From contig NW_026732292.1 in NCBI RefSeq assembly GCF_028476545.1, positions 124,001-188,000 on the forward strand: a stretch of DNA of 64,000 bases, in the 5' to 3' direction. The stretch comes from Physella acuta. Taxonomy: Eukaryota > Mollusca > Gastropoda > Physidae. Positions within the stretch are counted from its first letter, which is position 1, and the number at the start of each line of letters is the position of its first letter. The position numbers were made by a program, and so were the translations under genes. Of this stretch, positions 16,750 to 28,700 are shown in pieces. Below the pieces are notes generated by a model, which saw only the letters and a list, made by a program, of their open reading frames with translations, made no database searches and was not told the DNA's origin.

Positions 16750-18391
16750 TAAAGATTGTTTTAGTGGGAACGGGATTATGTTGGGAAATGTAAATTAAAT
16801 TTATAAAATAAGCATACATTTTGCTTGGTGTTGATTTAGAAACTTATGAATAATGAATTGTAAGTTAAACAGTGTATAACTCTTATGTAAATATTAGGTT
16901 TTGAAGTACTAGCATCATATGAGTTGAATTTAGAAACATTTAAAAACACTGGTTTTGAAATGGTGATACTGTACTTAGATTTTGTGTTTAATTTATTAAT
17001 GCAAACAAGTGGATCAGATTAGTTTGCATAGGATATCTTTTCAGCTAACAGAATGCTAGTCAAAGTTTCTGTATCTTAAAGCCAGTGTTTAAATATTTGT
17101 TTTTAAACTATTTCAATGCCAAGGTTGTAAATAACATTTAATGCACAAAAGAGAATTGTTAATTTGTTTTTTATTTCAATTTCAGTATTTTTTTGTTTTG
17201 TTTTACATATCCAGAAAAATAGTCAAAGGTCATATAGATTTACATTATAATACCTTCTGTTCTGTTACTGGGTATGAGTAGTTTAAAACTTTCTCTATAA
17301 AAGTGTGTTAGCTATGGACACTCAGGTGGTAGTACAAACACCAATAAAATATGTGCTGTTGTAATAAAAATTGAGCTAATGGATTTACTAAACTAAAAAT
17401 TAAATTTTTCAAACATGTAAAACTAATGCACACTAAAATCCTTATAACAATTATTATGTAACTTTTAAGCAAATCAAAAAATAAAATGACAAAAAAAAAT
17501 CTTATACTATAAAAATAAACATTGAATAGGTATTGTTAATTAATAAAATAAAAAAGCACCATGTAAATTGGCTGTATAGCCATTACAAAAGAATCCTTAC
17601 TTAAAGCATAATTAACCACACTGCAGCCAAATCTGAAAAAGAATTTATAAAATACACGCTGTTTGATTCTGTCCCTTCTAGTTTGTTTTTTTGATGAACT
17701 TTCAAAACTTTTAATCCACACAAATTTTACAATTAATCATGCCTGAGTAAAACATATTCCTATATGTTGTGGTCATACAATTTAACAATGCTGATTAGCT
17801 CAATATTCTGAATGTTTTTTTTGTTTATAACTATAAAAATGCACATTTTCAAAATATACTCATTGAATTGTAACAACACATGGCCAAGGAGATGAGATCA
17901 GTCTAATTTTATTTCATGAAAGTAAAAGCTTTTGAGAATTTTCTATACTATTACTATTAAATCAAAAATACATTTAAAAGTAAATATATTATTCAACCAT
18001 AATTAGTTGTCAAGGACTGACTTCTAGTCAGAGTAGAAATGAAATTTGCACATGTATTATTAGGTACTAATGCTTTAGTTTTAAATTCTACATGAAATTT
18101 TGGCAATTTTGACCACTGGAATGATAAAGGAAGACAGCTAATTTTCATATATACAAGAAATATGTACAACTTTGAAACCTAACAATTCCTTAACTTAAAC
18201 TATTTGCTCTTTGACTAAGCAATTTTTTTTTACAAGAAGGACAACAGGCAGATAATGTTGGACATGCACTTATTCATCATTGCTATGATTGCTTTCTCAT
18301 ACTGATCTGTTGTCCTTACTACTGCTTCAACGAACAAATGCCAACATTAACACAACACTTCTGTAACAAGTCTACATATAAAAAAGGGAAA
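16750..18391. other. Convergent 3' regions of BYSL and RITA1
   Basis: Both neighbouring genes end into this 1.64-kb stretch. It is AT-rich, with several AATAAA-like words on both strands, for example around 17343 on the plus strand. No additional exon or repeat with borders was seen. Confidence 0.4.
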
Positions 18392-19461
18392 CTAGGGTTT
18401 CCAGACAGGCATAGTCCCATTAGATTGCCCGCCACCTTTACTCCTACTTTTAGAAAGACCTAAAGCTGTTGCTGGACGCTGTGATAATCCACCGTTTGTA
18501 GACGTGTCAGCTTTGTTGCTTGGTACTGAAGGATCCCAAAGGTATGGTCTGGGCTTTTTTTTCTCCCCTTTCTTTCTTGCATTCCAAGGGGCTTCAAATG
18601 AAGGCTCTTGGAGCTTAGAACCAAAGAGTGTCTCATCAACAAAAGTGGGAGTGTGTTTAAGATGTTTAAAATGATCCCTTGTGCTCCACAAATAAGCAGA
18701 GTCTTTGAGATTAGATTTGGTCTTGGATCTTATTTGAGGACGTGATGTCTCACTAGGTGGGGGGCACCAAAGCAAAGGGGGCCCATTGGGTCTGGGTGGT
18801 TCTACTTTCTTTACTGGTGCAGCACTAAAGCTGTTTCGAGGAGGTGCAGGTTTAGGGTATTCCCATGGTGCTTTAAAGTTTATTACTGTTTTATCTAGCT
18901 GTGATGGATATTGTGATCTGAAAACAAAATGGATTCTTAAGACATGATATGTAAAAAAAAAAAAAGATTAGTAGTAATAAAAGTAGGGATGATTTAAGAT
19001 TTTATATGATTTTTGCAAATACTTTTTTGTACACCAATTACAGCTACCTTATTAAATATAATACTATTTAGCATAAAAAAGAGGGCTTAAAATTCATTAG
19101 TGATATTAAATGGTTATAAGTAGAATATAAAAATATCTATAACACCTCTTTACACTTGTGACATGTAGGGTCTATACTATACATATAAATTCGCAAATAA
19201 GTATAAATGTTCCGTGGGAAAAAATGCTTTCATATAACATTAATGATCTAGTTGCAAGTTAATTTTTTCCTAGACATGTCGCAAGTGTAAACACTGTGTA
19301 GGTAACATATAAGAAAATTACCCAAAAAGAGATTCATCAACTGATGAGTTTCTTGCTAAAGTATGATAACCTTGGTGTTTGCTGTTTGCAGAACTTGGTC
19401 TGTGAGAGGATAATGCAGAGGGTGGTCTGGATCCTGTAATCACTATTCCATCATGGGACAT
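18392..19461 (-). CDS. RITA1: RITA1-like RBPJ-interacting and tubulin-associated protein
   Basis: RITA1 binds the Notch effector RBPJ/CSL and tubulin, exporting RBPJ from the nucleus and damping Notch signalling. Two coding exons, 19322-19461 and 18392-18917, join in frame (phase 2) to 221 residues (human 269). Recognition rests on HTPTFVDETLFGS (residues 135-147) next to SFEAPW, matching human HTPSYCDESLFGS/SFGAP; on LLWCPPP (95-101), matching the human RBPJ-binding LLWTPPP; and on the final PVWKP, resembling human PPWK. The protein contains two similar modules. Module 1 is VDESLFGS (41-48), APW (63-65), LLWCP (95-99). Module 2 is VDETLFGS (140-147), APW (156-158), YLWDP (172-176). It is rich in Ser, Pro, Lys and Arg, with no predicted globular domain. 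It lies head-to-head with PDIA6, their start codons about 2.03 kb apart. Confidence 0.85.
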
Positions 19462-19619
19462 GGTGAAGACACATCTGTCATTATTATACACTTTTATTAA
19501 TAATTATTATTAAAGTATATTATTAAATAACATACTCATAAAAAAGTGAAACTTAAAGCTAAATTAGATTATATAAACACTTTCATAAAGTATATAAATG
19601 TAGTGTTCCCCTTTAAGAC

Positions 19620-19835
19620 TTAACAATCCATAGGACATATGAAGTAGTTAGTAGAGTTCTTATGTTTCCTGATCTAGTTATTTATTCTAGTAGTAGTGTA
19701 AGATATGATTATGAAGGGATGATGTGGCCAGTGCTATGCCCAGACACATTTACTGTCCCTAACATCATGAAACATAAGTCAGGTCAAGTACCCTTCAGAT
19801 CATAGCTTGGTGGACTGTAACTTGTACTTGTACTT
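19620..19835 (-). mobile_element. Decayed SINE fragment upstream of RITA1
   Basis: The words CATATGAAGTAGTTAGTAGA, GAAGGGATGATGTGGCCAGTG, CTATGCCCAGACAC and AAGTACCCTTCAGATCATAG follow the body of the tRNA-headed SINE family in order, with many substitutions and insertions. The tRNA-like head and target duplications are not recognisable. Confidence 0.6.
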
Positions 19836-20262
19836 ATTAATTAATACAAAATACTTATATTGCTTACCTAGTACTGTGTAGCCTACTTAACAACAGTTTA
19901 ACACTTTTTAATTTAAATTTAATGATGCTCAATGAAACAAGCGAGCTCTACTTCACCTGCCCCATTGATCATAAGTTTTAAGTACCAATACTTGTGATAC
20001 TAAAACGTACATACAACTAGACTTACTCGATTATTGATCTAGATCTAATCTGGACTACTCTAGATTCGAGATATATTGCAAAAACATTGAGTACAGTTAC
20101 AAAGTAAGTTCAGTAAGTTGACTTCAGTTGTGGAGGAGTTGTGGAGTAAAGTAAAAGTTGGCTATTCGATTAGTGATTAGTAAATAGTTTTAGTTAGAGT
20201 CCCTGATTCGTTATTCATTTGAATACCCAAATAAACGAAATTAATTAACGACTTTTTAAACA

Positions 20263-20951
20263 AATAAACCGGTAGTGATCTCCCCTAAACTTTCTCGAAT
20301 ATTCTTATATAAAACAACAGGGGATGGTAACTGGGGATATAGTTATGATTTTTAATCCATTTTAAATACTTAAACTTTTAAAAATAGAATAGAATCTCAT
20401 AAAAAAAACATTGCGCACCAAGCAAACGCCGAATAAAAACGCGTATAATAGTGCGCAATATTATTAGTACTTTAAAAATTTACATTAGTTTTTTGAGAAA
20501 TCGGAAGTAGCGTAAATTACTACTTCCAGTCAACGGAAATTACTCAAAATTTAACAGAAGGTAGAGAATTAGATCTTTTACTTACATGTAAAATTTCATT
20601 TATCTATTTGAAATAGTACTCAAGTTATAGGCTTTTGAAAAATTCAAAGTAGGAAAAGTACCACTTCCGGTTATCGGAAATCGCTCAAAAGTTGATACGG
20701 ATCTACGATTTTGATAAAATACTTATATATGAAATTTCATCAACCTAGCTGTAACGGTACTCAAGTTATCGTGTTTACACACGGACAGACACACAGACAC
20801 ACACACACACAGACATACGGACAAGATTGCAAAATTATGTTTTTCCGTATCAGTGAGGTGTAAAACGTCGAGATTTGTAAAAATCTCGATTTTTTTTTTT
20901 TGCACGATTACAATACTTTCTCTATACTACGTATATACGAGAAAGTAAAAA
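20263..20951 (-). repeat. ~690-bp interspersed repeat, copy 1
   Basis: Minus-oriented, near full-length copy of a family also found at 40317-41001, 43891-44423, 44651-46269, 46441-46541 and 54271-54952. Read in family orientation it starts TTTTTACTTTCTCGTATATA and ends GGGGAGATCACTACCGGTTT. It contains a short hairpin (TCGAGATTT...AAATCTCGA), a variable GTCTGT/GTGTGT tract, and internally repeated motifs (AACTTGAGTAC..., CCGGAAGT). No terminal inverted repeat, target duplication or coding capacity was found. It lies between the RITA1 and PDIA6 start codons. Confidence 0.85.
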
Positions 20952-21331
20952 TGGGGGTAATTTTAAATACAGTGTAGTAAATTTACAGCAGATAACTTTA
21001 AGCTTTTTATTTTTACAACATTCGGAAGAAAACAGCAGCCATTTTTAGCGTGCATATCAACGACCTGATTAAATGTTGGGTAGGAATATAAAAGTGGTTC
21101 TAATTTAAAATAATAACGAAATGCATTTTAAACATGTTTTTAAGCCTCTGTGGTGATTACAAAAAATAAATACTTTAAAATATTTTTATGAAAATAAAAT
21201 ATATGATAATAAATCTGTGTTCTCTACTAAATTGATAATTAATTTAATTATCTACCTAAATTCAGGCCTATTTATTTATAGATCTCGCCGGAAGTTTCCA
21301 AATGCAAAACACGTAATTTTTAGCGTTTTGT

Positions 21332-21350
21332 CCAATCACAAGCAGCCACG
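21332..21350 (+). promoter_or_regulatory. PDIA6: ER-stress response element (ERSE) upstream of PDIA6
   Basis: CCAAT-CACAAGCAG-CCACG, an exact CCAAT-N9-CCACG element, ends 139 bp before the PDIA6 start codon. In vertebrates this element is bound by NF-Y together with ATF6 or XBP1 during the unfolded protein response, and PDIA6 is a known target there. The sequence match is direct. Function in this animal is inferred from the exact spacing and the nature of the gene. Confidence 0.8.
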
Positions 21351-21489
21351 ACAGTATGCCCTTATGTTTAGAAGCGAAAGTAGTCAAGAAGAGCCGATAG
21401 AGACCGGCAGTTGTTAATCAACGGTGCTGAAAAGATTGAAGCTTTTTCCCTCACGTCTATTCGGAAGCTTGCATTTTATAATTGCAGTC

Positions 21490-24400
21490 ATGAGAGGTAT
21501 GATTTATAACAATTTACAATCCCACATTTATTTTCGAGTTTCGATTAACATAGATTTTCTAAATATTATTTTCCATTTGCCAGTCTTTTTACTTTTTACT
21601 TTTTAAAGTTTTTTTTTTATTGTTTTTTTTATTTTTCATCATCTGTCACTCACTTTCAACTTTGGCTTCTCACAGAGTCCAACGTTTACTTTCAGTTCAT
21701 TTAGCATAAGAAATAAAATTTAATTTTCATTCTAGAATCTAGATCTAGGTCTAGGGTGGATTTTTATTTTTTTTATCTAGAGATCTAGAATCTAGATCTA
21801 GATCTAGTCTACCTGTGTCCGATAATTCTTCTTAAAAAGAGATGTTAGCTGCTTACGGCTTACTGAGTGAGGACAGGCTTACTCAGTTTAGTAACTTTAG
21901 TTACTGGAAGTTAACACTAGTTAGTTGACAGTAGTTAACACTAGTTAACATTAACAAAATAATAGGCCTAATGTTTTTTTATTTTAATGTAGATTCTAGA
22001 TCTAGTAATTTTCAAGTATTTTCGGAAGAATCTGTAATCGATATTATCAGACACAGTATCCTCAAAAAAATTTAATTGTAGCCATGTTCTAGAATCTAGA
22101 TTTCTATCATTCTGCTTGGATTTGGTTATCTATTTAGTTTAGATCCAACATTAGCTAATGTAACACTTGTGATCAAAACACATTCTTGATGATTCCGTTG
22201 TTGAAGTCTGGTATAATTAATACTCGTGTAATTAGTTTAATGAAAGTGATTCCTTCCATTTTTATAAAATTGTCTAACTGAGGACCTTGTATAAAGATGT
22301 TTTTATATAGACCTATAGCCTATATTTTATATAATAATATATTTGTTTTTAACAGGTCTTGTTGTTAGCCTCGCATTCCTTGTAAGTGCAGTACATTGTA
22401 TGTACGGGCCAGGAGATGATGTGGTTGAGCTGACTCCCAGCAATTTCCATAAATCTGTGATTGACAGTAATGAACTATGGCTTGTTGAGTTCTATGCCCC
22501 ATGGTAATACTTTTAATCCATTTAGGTTAGAGATTTAGGCCTAAATTATTGTTTTTGTTTTAAATAACAGATTTAAGTAAATATTCATACTATTTTGAAA
22601 TGGAATGTTAAAGTACATTTTTTTATCTAGGTGTGGACATTGCCAAGCATTAACACCTGAGTGGAAAAAGGCAGCTAGCGCATTGAAGGTATTGTTTTGT
22701 CTCTAGTCTGTATGAATAATAATGGCAATATCAATTTATCTAAGCAGGAGAAAAATGTGATGTACATGTTCTATCTTGTAATCTATAAGTCAAATATGAA
22801 ATTGTTTTAAAATCCAGGGTGTTGTTAAAGTTGGAGCAGTAAATGCAGATGAGCATAAAGGTTTGGGTGGTCAATATGGTGTACAAGGTTTTCCAACAAT
22901 CAAGATCTTTGGTGCAGATAAATTCAAACCTACTGATTACCAGGGTATGCATGAATGTTAAATATTTAGTTAAATTTTCAAAGTTAAGTGATGATTATTA
23001 TCTGGAATAAAATAAAATTCAAAGAATTAAAAAAAAATATTTACTGGTATTATATTGTCCTACAGCCTTTATATAAAAAAATATCTAATTAAGGAAAAAA
23101 AATCAATTTTGTAAAATATTTTGTAAACCCTTATTTAGGTCAGCGTAATGCTCAAGGAATTGTAGATTCCGCTCTAAATACCTTAACAAGCATGGTGAAA
23201 AGCAGACTTTCTGGTGGTAAGAGCAGCGGTGGTGGCAAGGTGAGTTTTAATTCAAAATCATTGTTAGTCTAGGTAGCTGCAAAATGAGATAATATAGAAC
23301 TATTTTCACTTGATCATTGCAAAACATTTTAGCTCCATAATTATTTTTGACATCAACAGAGCTCTGGAGGCAGTGGGGACAGCAAAGATGTAGTTGAGCT
23401 GACTGACAGCAACTTTGAAGAGAAAGTTTTGCAGAGTGATGACATGTGGTTGGTTGAGTTCTACGCGCCATGGTGTGGTCACTGCAAAAATCTTGCTCCA
23501 CACTGGGCGTCTGCTGCATCTGAACTGAAAGGAAAAGTCAAGTTGGGTGCCGTAGATGCAACAGTACACACTGTCATGGCCAACAGATATGAGGTTTGTA
23601 TTTTGTTGATTTGGAATTTGTAATTTCTTTGAAGAATTTTTATTTTGTTCTATATAATTTGACTTCACACAAGTCTTGTACAATGGACAATTAAGAGTAC
23701 ATGATTTTATATCACTTTATTTCTTGTATTCACACTAAGCTTAAATCGTCAGTGTGGACTATGTACATAATCAGTTGTTTTTAACTCAAATTTGTGTTCT
23801 TCTACTAATAACTTGCTTATCATAAAAATTGTGCATTCAGATTAGAGGATTCCCAACAATCAAATTTTTCCCTGCTGGCAAGAAAGATCCTAAGGGTGTG
23901 GAGTATGATGGTGGAAGAACATCAGGTGACATTGTTCGCTGGGCTCTTGATAAACTAGCAGAGAATATCCCTGCCCCAGAAATCACAGAAGTATGCTGTT
24001 TTTTTTTTTATTAATTTTAGTAATATGAATGATTTGTTTAATATATGATTTTCATGTTAACAATTGTAGTGTGATTTTTCATATTTTTATATAATTTAAT
24101 TTTAGTGTCCATTTCATAAGATAAACTTGTGTATGGATGATCATGTAGAATTGTTATCTTAGTAAACTATTTTTAGAGAAATATTAATACTTTCTATTTT
24201 ATGAACCATAGCTCACCAGCAACGCAGCCCTTAAGAGTGCCTGCGATGACCACCAACTGTGCATAGTTTCTGTACTTCCTCACATTCTGGACTGTCAATC
24301 CAAATGCAGAAATGATTACCTGAATGTATTAAGACGCTTGGGAGAGAAGTATAAGAAGCAAATGTGGGGGTAAGTGTGCTTGAGTTGTATTTCTTTTTAT

Positions 24401-25719
24401 TGCAGTAATCCCTCACACAAAAAGGTTAATGTCTAATAGATTGGTTTTTTAAAACTATTTTTCAGTTGGGTTTGGTCTGAAGCTGGTCAACAGCCAGAAC
24501 TAGAGCAAGCATTGGACATGGGTGGCTTTGGATGGCCTGTGAGTTCTAAAAATTATAGTACCATTAACAACCATACTTATAACCTAGATATTTATATTGC
24601 TTCTTTATTTAGCAAATCATCAGAGACATTTTGATTTAGTTTAAATTTTACTCATAAGCTGCCTGTAAGTTCTTTAAAAAACTTTAAAACATTTAGCAGA
24701 TCAATGATAGGACCGAAAAAATCTTCATAACACTAATTAATTTAAATTTTTGTCGCAATCAAGGCTTCTATTACTTCACAGAATTGAAAGTACTGTACAT
24801 AGTTTGGGCATATCAGATACTGCCACATTATAAAAAATAATTTTTTTAAATGTTTAAAAAAAACAACTTAAATTAGTATAGTTCTTTGAATTGTTCAATG
24901 CTGAAAACTACTCGTTGCATCCATATGCTACCATTAATTTAGCATTTATCTATATACCTTTAATTTTAGTCTATCTAAACATTCACCAGGCTCTTGCTGC
25001 AGTTAACTCAAGAAAAATGAAGTTTTCACTGCTTAAAGGCTCTTTCAGTGAGACTGGCATTAATGAATTTCTGAGGTATTTTCTTTTTTTTATCATAAAT
25101 AAGTTAATTTCCAAGGTATTTTCTTATTTCTACCATGTGAATGATTGGAAAGTTAAGAAAGTTTAAAAACTTTTAACGTTATACCTTTTCTTTTCAGGGA
25201 TCTTTCATTTGGCAAAGGCTCCACAGCCCCACTTAAAGGTTCTCAGCTACCAACAGTAAAAACTGTTAACCCATGGGATGGAAAAGATGGTGTGGTAAGT
25301 AGCATAATTAATCTTCTTCTTAATCCCAAGACACATGGGGCAGATGAAGTAGAATTCATACGATTCATTGACCTCTGCCTATGAAGGGATAGTGTGGTCA
25401 GCACTATGTCCAGCCGCCTTTGTTTCCCTAATGTAAGTTAGGTCTCCATCAGAGCTGGGTGGACTCTGGAATGTTCCACTGATTTGAACACAGATTTGAA
25501 CTCGAGACTCTTGAGTTAGCAGTCTAGCTCTCTACCGCTAGACCACGCCGTCCCTTAGCTTAATTAATAATCACAAGCAAATATGTCAGTAATTAGCATG
25601 CTATCTCATTTTGAAGTTGTTAATTGTTACTGATGACATGACATTTTATTTGACAGCTGGAAGTTGAAGAAGATATTGATCTGAGTGATGTGGACATTGA
25701 TGACAAGGATGAATTATGA
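21490..25719 (+). CDS. PDIA6: Protein disulfide-isomerase A6 (P5)
   Basis: An ER-luminal thiol oxidoreductase that forms and rearranges disulfides. Twelve coding exons join in frame to 433 residues (human 440): 21490-21496, 22356-22503, 22631-22688, 22818-22944, 23139-23239, 23360-23593, 23841-23990, 24212-24369, 24466-24538, 24990-25075, 25198-25294, 25657-25719. It begins with a signal peptide ([17 protein letters not shown]). Two thioredoxin domains each carry CGHC ([16 protein letters not shown] and [16 protein letters not shown]). A Gly/Ser-rich linker separates them. A thioredoxin-like C-terminal domain ([20 protein letters not shown]) leads into an acidic tail that ends in the retention signal KDEL. 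The first coding exon is only 7 nt. Intron 11 holds a young SINE next to the splice donor. An ERSE lies upstream. AATAAA near 26034-26040 is a likely polyadenylation signal. Confidence 0.97.
25300..25568 (-). mobile_element. tRNA-derived SINE in PDIA6 intron 11, with target duplication
   Basis: The body at 25313-25555 (243 bp) is minus-oriented. Its tRNA-like head is at the high end: GGTCTAGCGGTAGAGAGC as A-box region and GAGTTCAAATC as B-box. It is flanked by 13-bp duplications, TAGCATAATTAAT (25300-25312) and TAGCTTAATTAAT (25556-25568), with one mismatch. The duplication begins only five bases after the GT of the exon 11 donor (25295), so the insertion lies against the splice site without breaking it. 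Confidence 0.9.
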
Positions 25720-28700
25720 GAAACTAATACAGCTGGATTTGTATCACCACTTTCATAATGCATCATGTATTTATACCATTAATACTTTGTTTTTTATTGC
25801 TGTGGTTATGTTATGTTTTGGTAGTTAATATTTAACTACCTCATAAACCATTATAGTGACAAACATTCTTTCTGTTACCATTAAGTTGATTGCAGTATGA
25901 TCATTAATCCTAGGAATGTTTCTATTGAAGAACAATTCTCTAGTAGTTTGATATTATCTAATTTTTTTTAGCCTCTGTCTGGGCTAGTAATCACAATTGG
26001 AACATTTTGATCTTTTAAACGTGTTGCAAATTAATAAATAAAGCCAGTAAGTGTGCAGGTATTATTAAACTGCAAAATGTTTTCATGTCCATTGTAAGCT
26101 ATTATAATAATACATTGTTCACTTGTTTTTAAACTTTAATTTTTAGTTCAGATACATTTTCTTTCTTGAAACAATCTCTTATAATTGTTACATTAGTGTT
26201 GTTGAATGCATATATGCTGAATGTTACTGGCAGGGTATAATGCTGAAATTTTGTCTACTGCTTACAGCTTTATAGAAGTTGCTGTTCTTTGTGGGGTTAT
26301 TCTGGTGCTTGTTTACAGGTTGAGAGTGCATTATATGTTTGTGTCAGTAATAATGAAATGTTTAAAATGGTCATTTCTGAATAAAGTTAGTTATTTTTTG
26401 TTTGGTTTAAAACCAGTTTCAAAATTGCATCAGACTTGTGTTTAATATCATCTACATTGTAGCCCCTCTTATCTCTTACAAATGAAATGCAATTTCTTTA
26501 GAAATTCCATTTTATATAAAAATTGTTATCCTATTCATAAATTTTTTTCTATTCTTTTTATTGAACTGTCTTGAAGTGAATTAAGCATTACCTGTTTGAA
26601 TAATGACCAAGTTATTTTACTTAAGTTCAGTAAAAGAAATAAACCAATTTTACTGTCTTTATTGCTCTTTTTTCATATTTTTGGGGTGAGTGAACAACAT
26701 TAGTTAATTAAATGGGGCCTTAGTTTCACATCAATAAATTAACCTTATGTAATGCAGTAACTCTTGCCAAACCAACTTACTGTCACAAGACTATCAGAAT
26801 TTCATGTAAAGTGTATTAACACTTCTAGGCCAAGTTATTCAACTATTTTGTTAAATAGCTGCTTTTGAGAATGAATCCATAATTTACATTTATGTAAAGC
26901 TAAGATTTCAAATACTTTGAACATGATTGTAATATGAATAAGTCAAGGCACATGCTATCAGGGCGAGCTGGAAGATTATCATATGAAGTATAACTATTGG
27001 AACTTTGGATTTGTTTAATGGTGGATAACAAACAGTCTAGTTATATGTGCAAGATACATTGTACTTGAAAGATTGTTTGGGGCAGCATGTTGTAAAAACA
27101 CTGTATTGAATTATTCTTGACCCAATTATTTCCACATACAAAAATTTTTATTTTGCAAGATAGATAATTTTAAAAATATTTAATGTTCATAATTACACAT
27201 TTAAAATGTAAGAGAATGACGTTACACTACAGTAAGATGAAAGTATTACCTATGACAAGTGTTTTAGTTACGTAGGACAGTAGCACTGTTAAGCAATGTA
27301 CATATACATTAAAGAAAAAATAATAGGCATGAAAGAAATATCTATTGAAAAAATCTGAACAGCTCATATTGAATATTTTAATAGATTTCAATACCAATAA
27401 TGTTGCATAAATTCTTGACAGACATATTTTTAAAAGTGAAGTGTTTTCTTCTAGAAATTGTAGGAGAAATTCTGAGCCAAGAATTGGTAAACTAGGTAAC
27501 AGTAAAAAGAAGAGTGTGACTAGTTTTTATTGGTTTAGCAAATTTTAAAGTTTCATATGCCAGATAAGGGTAACTAAATCCCAAATAAAATATTGATTCA
27601 CATGAAGAGAAGCTACATTTGCAGTCTAAGACTGAAAAGGCTAACAAAAAACCAAATTTAAAAAATCAAGCTGAATTATTAAGCATGCACATTTAAAAAA
27701 AAAATTATACAAACTATCACAGAAAAACAAAAAAAAAAGATTTTTTGCAATTAAATTTCATAAAAAACTATGACATTATTTACAAATGTTTATAAAAATG
27801 ATTTATAGTAATACAAATCAGTTTTAGACTAATGGGAATATATTTTTTTTAAATATTTACTTTTTTCCAGTTAACCGTATTAGCATTTAGAAACAAGCAA
27901 ACTTATGTACATAGTGTATTAACGAAGAGTAAAAACCCTTGATCACGAGGCAAAAAATTTTTAAATCAAAATCACAGGTTTCATTTATAATTTGTAGTAT
28001 TCAATTTTATTTTGACCATAACAATTTTATCTGACAGAGGTAAAAAAAAATGAAAAATTGAATCAGCCACTATTTCAGGTGGTACATAATGAAATGATCA
28101 GTTCAGATGAAACAGAACAAGATGACTGGTGGTGTTGATATTTGTGTTGACTGTAATTGTGAGCTACAAGAGCAAAATTTGTGTCAAAGTTTTGTTGTTA
28201 AAAGAACACATTTCAGTTTGGAGATAAAATTAATGCAAATTTTGAGCTCTGTGGTTGAAAAATAATAGCTAATTCAGTATTAATGATGTTAGATTAAAAA
28301 TTCAAAAACATAATCAAGTACACACAAGAAAAACTTCTATAATATCAACAATTTTTAAAACACAACTAAGCTGTCATCTGTTTTATAATCATCAAAATTA
28401 TATGTTCACAACAATTAAAACGAAAAATGTTATGAAACAATAGATTCTGATTATTTTTCTAGACATTTCATAAGACTGAACAATGAATTACCAAGTAAAT
28501 TTAAAAAATTACATTCACAGCAAACAGTAATAAAACAAACAGCCCTTACAATAATTCAGCTCTGTATAGCTGTAGTCACATGATGTCTCATCATATTACT
28601 GGTATGTCCATAATACAAATATACCAAACTTTCAATTTAGACTAGCTATAACAATGTGGTATAGCAGCACTAATCCAAGGGTAAATAACTCTCTTAACTA

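Noticed and set aside
20723-20905. Cysteine-rich frame (CVCVSVCLSVC type), also at 45911-46135 and 54383-54619
   Set aside because: The cysteines and valines come from translated GT/GTCT tracts in the 690-bp repeat; this is not a toxin or secreted peptide.
26221-26445. 74-codon hydrophobic frame downstream of PDIA6
   Set aside because: No homology, no splice signals, AT-rich composition, and it lies beyond the likely polyadenylation site. Probably chance.
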